This document shows, in pieces, positions 1 through 9,728 of a stretch of DNA of 64,000 nucleotides (position 1 is the first letter of the stretch; each line of letters opens with the position of its first letter). A program made the position numbers and the translations under genes. The notes below the pieces were generated by a model. The model was not told the DNA's origin, ran no database searches, and worked only from the letters and a program-made list of their open reading frames with translations. Location: positions 119,790 to 183,789 of the forward strand of contig CAWUIB010000008.1 of assembly GCA_963922335.1 (NCBI GenBank). Direction: 5' to 3'. This stretch comes from CALBPI01 sp963922335. Lineage in GTDB: Bacteria; Pseudomonadota; Gammaproteobacteria; Steroidobacterales; Woeseiaceae.

Positions 1-853
1 AGCCATCGATGTCTTCACCTTCTTCCTCTTCCTCTTCTTTCTTGCCTCCGGGCAGGCCGTACTTGCCTTCCTGGAAACCTACCGAGAAACCGAGGTAGCC
101 CTTCTCTCCAACCCAGGACAGACCTGCGGTTGCGGAGGTGGCCAGAGACTTACTGTTCTCAACAAGGTTTTCGAGGCCTTCCTCCTCAGCCTCTTCGCTG
201 GCAAAGCCTGGCACTTCATAATCCTTAGATTCGCGATCGCTTCCATCCAGATGGAATACAAAGTTCTCGCCAAGCGCGAAGTCAGCACTACCGCTGATGA
301 TATTGCCGTCATCGACGGTGGAATGCGCCGCATTGAACTCAAGATCGTAACCACCTTCCGGCAGACTGCGAGCAATGCGGTTGTCATAGACATTGACGAT
401 GCCGCCTACCGCGTTTTGACCAAAGCGTAACGTTGACGCACCGCGGATGATCTCAATGCTCTGAGCGGTACCGACTTCAGTGGCAACAAGGTGGTCGCCG
501 CTCGACGTTGACACATCGAATGCCGAAATGTCGTTGGTCAGAATGCGGATACGATCGCCACCAAGGCCACGAATGATCGGACGCGAGGCACCCGGACCAA
601 AGAATGTTGAGCTGACACCCGGCTGGCGCGCCAACGTCTGACCGATGGTGTAATCGAGGTCGCGCAGGATCTCGTCGCGGTCCACAACGGTTGTGCCTAG
701 CACGATTTCGTTCACGCTCGTGCGCAACGGCGACGAACGGACAACTACTTCGTCGATGTCGGTATCTGTCTGGGTTTCCTGGGCATTCGCTGCCGCCATG
801 GTCGCCCCCAGCAGCATCAGGCTGGCAGGCAAAGGTTTACGTCTGATTCTCAT
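1..853 (-). CDS. TonB-dependent outer-membrane receptor, N-terminal part (ZnuD-like)
   Basis: Open reading frame starting at 853 (ATG) and still open at the window's left edge, so only the N-terminal ~284 residues are present. A signal peptide (MRIRRKPLPASLMLLGATMA then ANAQ) precedes a plug domain: a DEVVVR TonB-box-like stretch near residue 35, then RPIIRGLGGDRIRIL, EVGTAQSIEIIRGAS and FGQNAVGGIVNVYDNRI, the usual TonB-receptor plug motifs. The plug resembles ZnuD-type zinc receptors; near residue 270 there is a run of acidic residues (KKEEEEEEGED) where ZnuD proteins often have His/Asp-rich loops. A Zur-like palindrome lies about 70 bp upstream, supporting a metal-uptake role by inference. 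The substrate is not proven. The family is confident; zinc is moderate. Confidence 0.85.
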   Translation of the reverse strand, partial: MRIRRKPLPASLMLLGATMAAANAQETQTDTDIDEVVVRSSPLRTSVNEIVLGTTVVDRDEILRDLDYTIGQTLARQPGVSSTFFGPGASRPIIRGLGGDRIRILTNDISAFDVSTSSGDHLVATEVGTAQSIEIIRGASTLRFGQNAVGGIVNVYDNRIARSLPEGGYDLEFNAAHSTVDDGNIISGSADFALGENFVFHLDGSDRESKDYEVPGFASEEAEEEGLENLVENSKSLATSATAGLSWVGEKGYLGFSVGFQEGKYGLPGGKKEEEEEEGEDIDG

Positions 854-924
854 TTTGACCCTCTGGATGAATTTTCTAGTCGCTCGGGGGGGTGTAAGCC
901 GCCCTGATCCGGCTTACGGGGGGC

Positions 925-942
925 GTAATGTTATACCATTAC
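925..942. promoter_or_regulatory. candidate Zur box
   Basis: GTAATGTTATACCATTAC has perfect 6-bp inverted arms (GTAATG/CATTAC) around TTATAC. It resembles the gammaproteobacterial Zur operator core (ATGTTATAACAT type). It sits between the divergent TonB receptor (start 853) and acetyltransferase-like gene (start 968), and the minus-strand copy includes a TATAAC -10-like hexamer. Zur control is inferred from the motif and the receptor type. Confidence 0.5.
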
Positions 943-967
943 ATTCTGGACGTGAACTACTCTGGAT

Positions 968-2209
968 ATGCCAGACTGCAGCATGCGCATCGAGATCATC
1001 GCCACCGTTGAGCGACTGCACGACATCGAACTGGCCTGGGACGAGCTCTACCGTATCGACCCTCACGCTCATTTGTACCTGTCCTCGGACTTTATTTGTG
1101 CGATCGCGCCTCGCGTCGCTGGCAACTTTCGGGTGCTGGCCGCCTGGTCGGACGACGGGCGCTGTGTGGGCTTGCTACCACTGATGGTCACCACCCAGTG
1201 GAGCCAGAGCGCTACCTGCCTGACGAACGTGCTGGACATGCTGGGGCACGTGTTCGATGCCGACTACACGGGGATCTTGTGTGATCCCGAAGCCGAGCAA
1301 GCGGTCTGCGAAGCGTTCGCGCGCGAGGTCTCTAAAATGGACTTCGCCAAGATCATCCTCAACTACTTCAACAGTTCAGAACAGCGACTCAATCTGTTCA
1401 CGAACGCCTTCGATCATCGTGTTTTCACGGTCAAGGCCAACGAGCATCTGATCAACGACGGTCAGACCAACAATCTCATTTGCCCGCACATCGAGCTACC
1501 AACGCATTTTGAAGACTACCTTGCTGGACTCAGCGCCAACTCCAGACAGAAGCTACGGCGACTGCTTCGCCAACTCGATGAAGAGCCTGCACTCACCATC
1601 CACAAGTCGCGCCCGGAGACTTACACCCGTGACGTGACCATCCTGTCAAAGCTCTGGTATCAGAGGCATGTGCACCAGAAAGGACAGAAGCGAGCCACAC
1701 GTCTCGCAGAGTTGTTTAAAGAAGTGGTCATGCTCGGTCTGGCGCAGGGCATGGTTTATCTCGCCATCTTGTGGAAAGACGGCCAACCCGTCGCCGCTCA
1801 GGCCAACTACGTGGACCGCGTGAAGCGCCACGTGCTGTTCCACGTATCCGGGCGCGACGAGCGCGTCCGCGATCTTTCGGTTGGACTCATGTTGCAGGCG
1901 CACTGCATTCGTTGGGCGATTGCGAACGGTATGAAACGATTCGATTTCACCATCGGCAATGAACCGTACAAGTACAGTCTCGGCGGTGTTGATCGGCATA
2001 TCGTGTCGGCGGAAGTAGCTACTCTGACCGGCATCAACGTTGCCGACACTTTAGATAAGCGATGCAAGGAAGACGTGCTCACTTTGATTCAACGCTATCA
2101 GGCAGCCGGGAATTCAGAAAAATCCCGCAAGGCTGCAGCGCAGGCCATCCAGACATGGCCCGACCTCAATAACGACGACCTGCTGCGGAATCTGGCATCG
2201 CCTAGCTAA
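968..2209 (+). CDS. GNAT/FemAB-like acetyltransferase family protein (CelD/BcsL type)
   Basis: 413-residue cytosolic protein. The C-terminal half (about residues 180-370) has the Acetyltransf_6 pattern of CelD/BcsL-like proteins: a basic SRQKLRRLLRQLDEEP segment, then YLAILWKDGQPVAAQANYV, HVLFHVSGRD and IANGMKRFDFTIGNEPYKY. Members of this family modify polysaccharide or peptide substrates; the acceptor here is unknown. The start at 968 is the first ATG; an in-frame ATG at 983 is an alternative. It is divergent from the TonB receptor and shares the intergenic region with the Zur-like box, so the two may be co-regulated. Its end is only 17 bp from the convergent lipoprotein gene. Confidence 0.7.
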   Translation: MPDCSMRIEIIATVERLHDIELAWDELYRIDPHAHLYLSSDFICAIAPRVAGNFRVLAAWSDDGRCVGLLPLMVTTQWSQSATCLTNVLDMLGHVFDADYTGILCDPEAEQAVCEAFAREVSKMDFAKIILNYFNSSEQRLNLFTNAFDHRVFTVKANEHLINDGQTNNLICPHIELPTHFEDYLAGLSANSRQKLRRLLRQLDEEPALTIHKSRPETYTRDVTILSKLWYQRHVHQKGQKRATRLAELFKEVVMLGLAQGMVYLAILWKDGQPVAAQANYVDRVKRHVLFHVSGRDERVRDLSVGLMLQAHCIRWAIANGMKRFDFTIGNEPYKYSLGGVDRHIVSAEVATLTGINVADTLDKRCKEDVLTLIQRYQAAGNSEKSRKAAAQAIQTWPDLNNDDLLRNLASPS

Positions 2210-2226
2210 GCCACTAGCACCCGCCC

Positions 2227-5200
2227 CTAGTTGAACACGGCGACCACCTCACGATTGCTGGTCACAATGATCTCGCAGGTGTCGGGATCGGGGATGTTGT
2301 CGCATTGCGGTGTGGTCCAGCCTGCAAACGCCGCGGGGGTAAATGGCGATGCAGTCAGTGTCAGCGTGGTCCCACTCGGAATTTCTGTCAGGAAACACGA
2401 ATCACCGTCACACTCACTGTCGAGCAATGTGCGACCAAGCGGTTCAACCTGCACCTGGCCACTGCCCTGCACTCGCACAACCACTGAGAATTCACCGGTG
2501 GGTGGTGGAGGCGGCTCGGCTATCACGTCTTGAAGCTGATCGGAAAACTGGCCGTCGGCGTCGGTCACCCGCAAACGCATCTGCCGAATCCCAACATCAT
2601 CTATCCTCACACTGTAGGTCACACCGGATCCTTCAAACGACCCGTTTGCACTCAAGTCCCATTCGTAACTGACAATCCCGACATCATCGGTGCTGGCGCT
2701 CGCGTCGAAGTTGAAAGTGCTGCCAACCAGCTGGCGATTGCTAGGCGAGATCGTGAAGCTCGCAACCGGTGGCGCACTCAAGCCCGCACTGACGATCAAA
2801 CCCTGTGACAACGACGCCGTAAGCCCCTCATTGTCGGTCACCGTCAACGTGATTTCTTGCTGCCCCGCTGTCGTGAAGCTCACGTCAACGACCTCGCCCG
2901 ATGCATCGGCGACACCATCGGCATTGAGATCCCATGCCCAGCTGATAATCGAGCCATCCGGGTCGGCACTCGCACTGGCGTTCAAGGTGATCGTCTGGCC
3001 CACCGATACCATCGTGATCGGATCAATGGTAAATCGAGCGAGCGGTGGGACATTGCCTGTCACAATGTCTTGGAAAATCGCGCGACAAGTGACCTCGCCC
3101 GATACCGCCACTTCAATTACGGGATTAGCCCTGTCATCCGTGCAACCCGTGTCCGCCCAGCTCGAGAATGCGGCGCCCATTTCGGGGGTGGCGGTCAGCG
3201 TGAGGCGTGTACCTGCCATCAAGGTCGCTGTGCAGTCCGTGCCGCAATCGATTACCGATAGCGAATCGACCACCGACCCGCGACCACTGATTTCCACAAC
3301 CAGCGTCCCGAGTGGATCCTCAAACGGGAACGGGCCGTCGCCCGTGATCGTCACCTTACATAGGTTGGCACTGCCGGGTTCGCCGTCCGGTCGCAAGAGC
3401 ACAGGTAGCGAGCGAGCGCTCATCGACCCGCAGTCCCAACGCCAGTCGCGCACACGCGAAGTTTCAGAGTCAATTTGAACGTCAAAAGTTGGGTTCTGAT
3501 CCGGAGCGCCGAGCCACCAGCAGCGACGTGGCATTGTATCCGCACAGAAAACAGGTCCGTCCGGCGAAGTAACGGATACGCTATTGAGTGGGAAAGAGGT
3601 TTTTTCGTCGCGCATGATGATCACCTGCACGATGTGCGACCGCGGCCCAGCGTTGCACGTATCCGCACCTCCGAGACCTACCATCGGGATCATTCTGATC
3701 TGCTCGGATTGAGTGTCCACTAGACGGTGCCAGCCGCGGCCGCATTCGCCATCGATAACAATATCACCCGATATCGCTGCTACAGACCCTACGCCAGGAA
3801 GCAGGAACGGCCGAGCGCCAGAGGGCGCAGAATCCGATGCCTCAAAATCCCAACTCATCATTGATCCGTCAGCGAGGATAGCAAGATTCTGATTAGAGTC
3901 CGGCAAATCCACGGCATCGGTGATACCCGGAACACGCTGGGCGACCGTGGGAGATCCGTCCGCAGCCATTCGCCACTGCCAAACACTGCCATCACGCATT
4001 CGTGCGCGCATACCCGCAATCTGAACCGTCGTGCCAGCAGGCAACCCAGGCACGGCATCGACGAAAATCGCACGTCCGCGATTAGTGATCGAGCGACCGC
4101 TGTCGAATGCCACCTGGCCAGCGCCGCTCAGAACAACCAGACCGCCCGACTCACTGCTGATCTGTTGGATGTCACCTGCGCGCCCCAGCCACAAAGGGAG
4201 CCGGTTTACGTCATCACCCAGCTCTCTCGTAGGGAAGTAAGTGTTTACAGGGTCACCCCAAATGGCGACTCGCCCATCAGCCGCCAGCGCCATACCTGTG
4301 ACGCCCGTACGGAAGGCGAGCAAGACGTCACCATACTCAGTCTCTACGCCAGCAATGGGGGGACGGTCGACAGCAACCACTTGAGTCCACTGTGCGTTGT
4401 TGCGAGATGCGAACTCGGCGAGCTCGCTCATTTCGCGAGTGGTCGCCTGCAGATTCTCTCCGATCAGTTGGCTCTCACGCTCAACCGCCTGTTCGCTCGG
4501 TTCAATATCACGCGTACTGAAGGGACTGAAGTCGAGCTCGAAAACACCGGTTTCGGCATCGAATAGTGCCACTTGCTTCTGTCGCCAACCCCACTCGAAG
4601 ATGCGATTGTCTGTCGTCAGTGCCAGGCCATAGCTCGCGCTAGTATCACCTTCCGTGTCGCCTTCGAAGCGAGCTGGAGGCCGAAAGCTCTCAATCGGCG
4701 TAGCTGAAACATCAACAACATCGGGCGGAAGCTGATCGGTTGGCACGTCGATTGTCATGGTTGCAACCCGCGGCCCATAGAAACGCTCACCCTTAGCCAA
4801 AGTCTCGTCGTAGTCGGTCAGTACGGCTCCATCTCTTGCCAGCAGAATGCGCCCGCCGGCGGTTGCTTTGATGATCGCGGCACTCCCTCGCCCTTCGGGA
4901 TAGACCAGCACCTCAGTCACATCACGTGCTTCAAAACCTTGTAGTGACTGCGGAATCAGAGTGCCCACAGCATAGCTAGCCGAAGCCGCATCAATGGCTG
5001 TCAAGTGCCAGCTCTCGCAATCGGTTACCTCAAAACTGCCGGACGCGTTAACTCCGATCGGGCACTCGTCATCCGGTGTCGTACCCACTTCGATACTGAC
5101 CCCTGAAATAGCCTCAGGAAAGTCCGTGCCAGCGCCGATTGGGAAGTTCTTGGTGATCAGTAGAGTTTCTGTGTCCTCTCTAATCGCCACTACTGATGGA

Positions 5201-5325
5201 TCCGCGTTAAGTATCCCCAGATCACGCTCGTCGTCTGACGAATCCTCGTTCGACGTATCGTTGGACGCAGGACAACCCGCAAGACCCAGCAACAAAACGA
5301 GTATGAAAAGTCTGACATTCTTCAT
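2227..5325 (-). CDS. large lipoprotein with RCC1-like N-terminal half, PKD domains and Gly/Trp repeats
   Basis: 1032 residues. A lipoprotein signal (LFILVLLLGLAGC, lipobox LAGC, Cys at about residue 18) is followed by an acidic linker. The middle part contains repeated YGLALTTDNRIFEWGW / GMALAADGRVAIWGD / GGLVVLSGAGQVAF / LAILADGSMMSWDF segments, reminiscent of RCC1-type beta-propeller blades. Then come a divergent InlB-B/Big-type repeat (GRGSVVDSLSVIDCGTDC, TLTATPEMGAAFSSW), two PKD domains (ASADPDGSIISWAWDLNADG and ASASTDDVGIVSYEWDLS) and a second Gly/Cys repeat at the C-terminus (FAGWTTPQC). This architecture suits a surface-exposed binding or scaffold protein. The function is unknown; neighbours give no specific clue. 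Confidence 0.75.
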   Translation of the reverse strand: MKNVRLFILVLLLGLAGCPASNDTSNEDSSDDERDLGILNADPSVVAIREDTETLLITKNFPIGAGTDFPEAISGVSIEVGTTPDDECPIGVNASGSFEVTDCESWHLTAIDAASASYAVGTLIPQSLQGFEARDVTEVLVYPEGRGSAAIIKATAGGRILLARDGAVLTDYDETLAKGERFYGPRVATMTIDVPTDQLPPDVVDVSATPIESFRPPARFEGDTEGDTSASYGLALTTDNRIFEWGWRQKQVALFDAETGVFELDFSPFSTRDIEPSEQAVERESQLIGENLQATTREMSELAEFASRNNAQWTQVVAVDRPPIAGVETEYGDVLLAFRTGVTGMALAADGRVAIWGDPVNTYFPTRELGDDVNRLPLWLGRAGDIQQISSESGGLVVLSGAGQVAFDSGRSITNRGRAIFVDAVPGLPAGTTVQIAGMRARMRDGSVWQWRMAADGSPTVAQRVPGITDAVDLPDSNQNLAILADGSMMSWDFEASDSAPSGARPFLLPGVGSVAAISGDIVIDGECGRGWHRLVDTQSEQIRMIPMVGLGGADTCNAGPRSHIVQVIIMRDEKTSFPLNSVSVTSPDGPVFCADTMPRRCWWLGAPDQNPTFDVQIDSETSRVRDWRWDCGSMSARSLPVLLRPDGEPGSANLCKVTITGDGPFPFEDPLGTLVVEISGRGSVVDSLSVIDCGTDCTATLMAGTRLTLTATPEMGAAFSSWADTGCTDDRANPVIEVAVSGEVTCRAIFQDIVTGNVPPLARFTIDPITMVSVGQTITLNASASADPDGSIISWAWDLNADGVADASGEVVDVSFTTAGQQEITLTVTDNEGLTASLSQGLIVSAGLSAPPVASFTISPSNRQLVGSTFNFDASASTDDVGIVSYEWDLSANGSFEGSGVTYSVRIDDVGIRQMRLRVTDADGQFSDQLQDVIAEPPPPPTGEFSVVVRVQGSGQVQVEPLGRTLLDSECDGDSCFLTEIPSGTTLTLTASPFTPAAFAGWTTPQCDNIPDPDTCEIIVTSNREVVAVFN

Positions 5326-5423
5326 GACGGCGTACTCCCATTATTGGGAGACACGTTAGCAACGGTTACTTGGAGAGCGTGACACCGGAATTGGTGACGT
5401 CGCCATGGATTGTCGCGCTAGCT

Positions 5424-7283
5424 CTACGAGGCCGGAGCGACACCAGAAAGCGGTAGATGCATCGTGATTGTGGTGTCGCCCGGTTCACTATGAATATTGA
5501 GGCCGGCACCGAGCTCACTCGCACGCACCTTCATATTGCGCAGCCCACGCTCAACAACCGACTCGGGCATACCTTCGCCGTTGTCGCGGACAGTAAGTTG
5601 CAGACCGTCCGCCAACTGCTTGACGCTGATACTCAGAACGTCACCTCCCGAATGGCGGACAGCATTGGTCACCGCCTCCTGCACGATCCGGAGCACGCTG
5701 AGCGCCTCGTTCGGTTTGAGCTGCACGCTGTCGGTCTCATCGCCAATGTGCCAATCGACGTTAAAGCCAGTGCGCTGCAAGAGCCTACTGACCCGGTGGC
5801 GATACGACGCCATCAGGTCCTGCAGTGAGTTCGCGCTTGGCGAGAGCGAGTCGACAATCAAACGTAGATCGTCTAACGCGAGACGCAGCGAACGCTGCAG
5901 ATCTTCATCATCAACTTGCTCACTGAGCGCAAGCGCATGTACCAATTGACCACCTAGCCCGTCGTGCATATCGCGCATCAAACGACTGCGTTCTTCCGCG
6001 AGCGCCCGCTTTCGCTCTTCCTCGGAGAGCTTACGATAGGTGCTTTCGAGGGCGGCAGTGCGCTCCTCGACCAACTGGTTGAGCTCCTCATTGCGCATCT
6101 CGGCGGTATACGCATCGCGAGCAAAGCGACGGATCAACTGAATGCCAAATAGCAGCAGCGGTATCGTGGCGACATACTGCAAATAGAAAACCGAACCCGG
6201 GAGTGACCCCGGTGGCAAGATCGCATAGAGAAAATCGCGAAAGCCGACAACAATCACGATACCGGAAGCCAACCAAAGGCTCGCACTATCAAAGTCCAGC
6301 CGGTGCCGCACTGCCGTGAAGTACCGCGCCGACACGATGACCGCGAGTGTGAGGTACCAGACCTCGAGGACCACGTAGAAATTGAAGAAATAGCCTTCGA
6401 ATTTCAGACTATCGATCGCTTGGCTGGTAATTGTCAGGTGCACCATGCCGAGAAGGATGCAGACCCCTGCACAGAACCGCTCCAGTCGTGGCGCGGGAAT
6501 GACGAAATATCGGTTGATAAAAAACAGCTCTGCCAACAGCCAGTTAAGTAGTAGATGATTGAGCGAAAAAAACCAGAAATGAGAAAACGGAATCGACTCC
6601 GCCATATTGTGAACCGAGTGGCCCGCCCACAAGGCGATGGTGAGCGCATACCAACCGTAATGCCGTTCGCGAGGTCGCATCAGGAACATCGCACCGACAA
6701 CCACAGCGAAACTGAGCATCACCGTCAGCACCGTGGCGGGCATTTGCTGTTGAATGAATGCCTGTTCTTCCGCATCTCGTTTTGCGAGCTCGGCGGGCGC
6801 GATGTAGACGAAACCGTAACGGGCTCCGGAAGCCTGCCGCGTTAGGCGTACGAACACCGTCGAACCGACTGCGCTATTAGCCAAGGGAACAGTGATTGAC
6901 GAATGATTGTAATGTAACGGTTGTACAGCCTCGGCCGTCCGAAACAGTCTTTGCCCGTCCTGCCACACGTCGAAATTGCCGTGGCCATACGCGATGTAAA
7001 GTACCGGGTTCGGCACGGACTGGGTGACCTCGAACCGATACCAAATACTGGTGAATGGCTCGCCGTCTCGACGACCATCGGGCCACCCTTCGGCACTCGG
7101 GTTCCATCCGTCTTCAGGCGGCACCTCTGAGAAACTTCGCGCCCAGTCTGTTGCCTGCACACGATAGTCTTCTGGCACGTCGTAGGGACGGTCTAGCCAC
7201 GACAGCAGCACGAGTACGAGCAACGGCAGCGCGAGATACAGCACACCCAGCCCTATGAATCGCTGTCTGCGACTAATCGCCAT
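5424..7283 (-). CDS. 7TMR-DISM-like sensor histidine kinase (NarX/DesK class)
   Basis: About 619 residues. It has one N-terminal membrane segment, a periplasmic jelly-roll-like domain (about 30-170, with TSIWYRFEV and LYIAYGHGNFDVWQDGQRL), seven predicted membrane helices (about 185-395), a coiled coil (EELNQLVEERTAALESTYRKL) and a HisKA_3 dimerisation box with phosphoacceptor His in RDMHDGLGGQ. The ATPase domain has NAVRHSGG (N box) and VRDNGEGMP (G1). It would pass phosphate to the regulator encoded just upstream. The start at ATG 7283 is chosen because it overlaps the regulator's end by only 11 bp; the longer open frame to 7376 would overlap it by more than 100 bp. Confidence 0.88.
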   Translation of the reverse strand: MAISRRQRFIGLGVLYLALPLLVLVLLSWLDRPYDVPEDYRVQATDWARSFSEVPPEDGWNPSAEGWPDGRRDGEPFTSIWYRFEVTQSVPNPVLYIAYGHGNFDVWQDGQRLFRTAEAVQPLHYNHSSITVPLANSAVGSTVFVRLTRQASGARYGFVYIAPAELAKRDAEEQAFIQQQMPATVLTVMLSFAVVVGAMFLMRPRERHYGWYALTIALWAGHSVHNMAESIPFSHFWFFSLNHLLLNWLLAELFFINRYFVIPAPRLERFCAGVCILLGMVHLTITSQAIDSLKFEGYFFNFYVVLEVWYLTLAVIVSARYFTAVRHRLDFDSASLWLASGIVIVVGFRDFLYAILPPGSLPGSVFYLQYVATIPLLLFGIQLIRRFARDAYTAEMRNEELNQLVEERTAALESTYRKLSEEERKRALAEERSRLMRDMHDGLGGQLVHALALSEQVDDEDLQRSLRLALDDLRLIVDSLSPSANSLQDLMASYRHRVSRLLQRTGFNVDWHIGDETDSVQLKPNEALSVLRIVQEAVTNAVRHSGGDVLSISVKQLADGLQLTVRDNGEGMPESVVERGLRNMKVRASELGAGLNIHSEPGDTTITMHLPLSGVAPAS

Positions 7284-7932
7284 CACCCATCCAGCCCATT
7301 TGCCGCGCCTCGAAAACCGCCTGAGCTCGAGAGGTGACCGCGAGCTTTTGATAGATGCGCCGCGTGTAGGTACCAATCGTGTTAACGGTTACTCCGAGCA
7401 GATCTGCGGTTTCCTGGTAGGTCAAACCCTTCGATGCTAGTCGGAGCACTTCCAACTCACGATCGGAAAGAGGGTTTTCGACCGTGTTGACGCGTTTTTC
7501 CGACTCCACCTGGAACCGGCGAATCAAATGGCGTGCGATCGCGGGTGAAATCGGTGACTCGCCCTCGACAGCACGACGTACCGACTCGGCGAGATCCTCG
7601 CCGGGCTCATCTTTGAGCAAGTACCCCCGCGCGCCAGCCTCGATCGCAGCGATCACCCGTTCCTCGTCGCCGAACACGGAGATCACGAGTACCGGTATGT
7701 CAGGCCTTGCCAGATGCTGTTCTCGAATGAGCTCGATCGCGTTGCCATCCGGGAGCTGCAAATCGAACAGGAATGCATCAACCTCAAGTGCGGCAAGTGC
7801 ATCGCGCGCCTCGGCAAGGGCGCCTGCATCGCCAACCGTCTCGATAAACGCAGCAGCATTGAGCCGACGCAGCAAACTCGCACGCGTGCGAGCGTCGTCC
7901 TCGAGCACGAAAACACGGATGTGATCAGCCAT
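7273..7932 (-). CDS. NarL/FixJ-family response regulator
   Basis: 219 residues. Receiver domain (FVLEDDARTR acidic pair, FLFDLQLPDG with phosphoacceptor Asp, VISVFGDE, and the Lys in LLKDEP), a linker, and a C-terminal LuxR-type HTH (LSDRELEVLRLASKGLTYQETADLLGVT...). It is the partner of the downstream histidine kinase; the genes overlap, so they are translationally coupled. The start at 7932 (MADHIRV) is preferred over the in-frame 7971 because it begins directly at the receiver fold. The target genes are not evident; the divergent gene at 8115 is a candidate by position only. Confidence 0.9.
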   Translation of the reverse strand: MADHIRVFVLEDDARTRASLLRRLNAAAFIETVGDAGALAEARDALAALEVDAFLFDLQLPDGNAIELIREQHLARPDIPVLVISVFGDEERVIAAIEAGARGYLLKDEPGEDLAESVRRAVEGESPISPAIARHLIRRFQVESEKRVNTVENPLSDRELEVLRLASKGLTYQETADLLGVTVNTIGTYTRRIYQKLAVTSRAQAVFEARQMGWMGDGD

Positions 7933-8114
7933 ACGGCAGTGTGCCCGCTGCGTCACATTTCGAGCAAGCAAACTCGATCATCAATTGTCACCATTTTGCG
8001 TGTCAAAGCGGCGTCTGCGTACCGGGTTTGGCCGCAAAAAAACGCCGGTAGCAAATGTCACGTAACATCGTTATAAACAAGTCGTGGCATAACAATCAAA
8101 ACCGGGACACGTCG

Positions 8115-9728
8115 ATGTACAGCAAGCCATTACTTGTTTTTTCTTTTCTCGCGCTCACAGCAACTTCGTCAGTTTTTGGGCAATCGGCAACACCCGAAGC
8201 GAACATCAATCCCACACAGCTGTCTCTATCAAAAATTGCGAGCACCGAGGATGTCTGGCCTGCAAGAGTCACAGTGACAGAGACACTCGATTTTTCGGGT
8301 GGTGTGACGCTACAAAAGGGCGAGCAGTTGAGCTTTCTGGGCATTCACGACAACGGCGAGGCCCACCTGGACTACTACGGCGAATACACGTTCACGTTGC
8401 CGGTCGAGTACACAGACCTCGTACAAAGGGCGAACGATATTGCCAGCGGCAAAGCGAAGTCTGATGGCTACAGGGGCCGCTTAATCGAACAGCTGGAAGG
8501 CCAGGTCTACGTAAAGGACGGCGGTAATCTCAGAACGGCGACCCAAGGAGAGATCGCCGGTGCGGATCTTTACTTGTTTTACCACTCGTCCAAGAGTTGC
8601 AGATGGTCAGGACGTTTCACCCCGGACCTTGTCAAGACTGTGGATCGACTCCAGTCGCAATACCCGGGAAAAATACGGGTTATCTACGTCAGCTCCGATC
8701 GGAACATGAACGAGCTTCAGGATCACTATAAGACCGTTGGCGCCTCAGCAGTGATGCCGCCCAGACCGGATTGGTACATCGATACCTTCAGCCAACTCCA
8801 TCCGACGGTTCGTCAGATCAACCAACCATCGTTCATGTTGATGAACGCAAACGGCAGACTGATCGACAGTGGCATGCGTCAGGAGTCAGACTACGCGTCG
8901 ATGTTTTCGGGGCTCGAGGCCCTGCCAGCGATCGCGGAGAACGACACTGCTCATGTGCCGGCGTGGACCAGAGTCTCAACCTCCGCAGCACCGAGTGCAC
9001 CCACTGCAAGCGTTGGTAGCGGCAAGCCAGTGGCAACACCGTCGGCATTGAGCTTTGTACCTGACGAGATCGTTCAAAACACGGATGCCTCATTGGTTGG
9101 TCCTATTCCTTACACCACGACACTTCGCGATGGAACTGAAGTCCCGGGTTTGGTCATTCATGACACGCGCGTATCCGGCAGTCGAATTCCAGCCCTAACG
9201 CTCCAAGCGTTCCCGCCTCTGGACGGAGAGCCTGGGTATTACAAACTGTCTTTCAGACAGGTCCTGGGCAAGACCTATGGTTCAAAACCGATTCTCGCTG
9301 GCTGGATTACCTCAGTTACAAGTGGCGGCGAGAATGCCAACGCTGAACTCATGGAACTGGTCTCGCATTACAAGGCTGTGCACGCCAAGTTCGCCGAATG
9401 GCGTCAAACTGCGATAGACAACAACGTCAACGATTTTGAGAAAGAAATGTACGTTGTGCCTAGCTCATACTTCGAATCTCGTTTGGCATCGCGCGACCAG
9501 CGCGACAACGACCTTGAACTGTTTTTCAAAGTATTCAGTGATCCGAACAAAGCCATATTCAAGGGTGACCGTTGGTCACTGACCTACGACGAACTCGACG
9601 CGTTCGAACGGCTGATTCCCCAGATCGATGCGTTGGTCAGTCAACTGCCGGGCGAAATCGTTAGAACCGCGCAGGCACGTGAGCAGCGTGAGCGCGACGC
9701 CAAGTCGACTGATGCACTGTTCGAGTGA
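8115..9728 (+). CDS. secreted protein with thioredoxin-like domain
   Basis: 537 residues with a cleavable signal peptide (MYSKPLLVFSFLALTATSSVFGQS). The N-terminal ~120 residues include an SH3-like segment (ARVTVTETLDFSGGVTLQKG). Residues ~155-270 look like a nucleoredoxin/thioredoxin fold: ADLYLFYHSSKSCRWSGRFTP, KIRVIYVSSDRN and QINQPSFMLMNANGRLI (cis-Pro region). The usual CxxC is reduced to one Cys (SCRWSG), so disulphide reductase activity is doubtful. A low-complexity Ala/Ser/Pro linker leads to a C-terminal domain I do not recognise. The start at 8115 places the signal peptide at the N-terminus. It is coupled to the next gene by a TGATG overlap. Confidence 0.65.
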   Translation: MYSKPLLVFSFLALTATSSVFGQSATPEANINPTQLSLSKIASTEDVWPARVTVTETLDFSGGVTLQKGEQLSFLGIHDNGEAHLDYYGEYTFTLPVEYTDLVQRANDIASGKAKSDGYRGRLIEQLEGQVYVKDGGNLRTATQGEIAGADLYLFYHSSKSCRWSGRFTPDLVKTVDRLQSQYPGKIRVIYVSSDRNMNELQDHYKTVGASAVMPPRPDWYIDTFSQLHPTVRQINQPSFMLMNANGRLIDSGMRQESDYASMFSGLEALPAIAENDTAHVPAWTRVSTSAAPSAPTASVGSGKPVATPSALSFVPDEIVQNTDASLVGPIPYTTTLRDGTEVPGLVIHDTRVSGSRIPALTLQAFPPLDGEPGYYKLSFRQVLGKTYGSKPILAGWITSVTSGGENANAELMELVSHYKAVHAKFAEWRQTAIDNNVNDFEKEMYVVPSSYFESRLASRDQRDNDLELFFKVFSDPNKAIFKGDRWSLTYDELDAFERLIPQIDALVSQLPGEIVRTAQAREQRERDAKSTDALFE

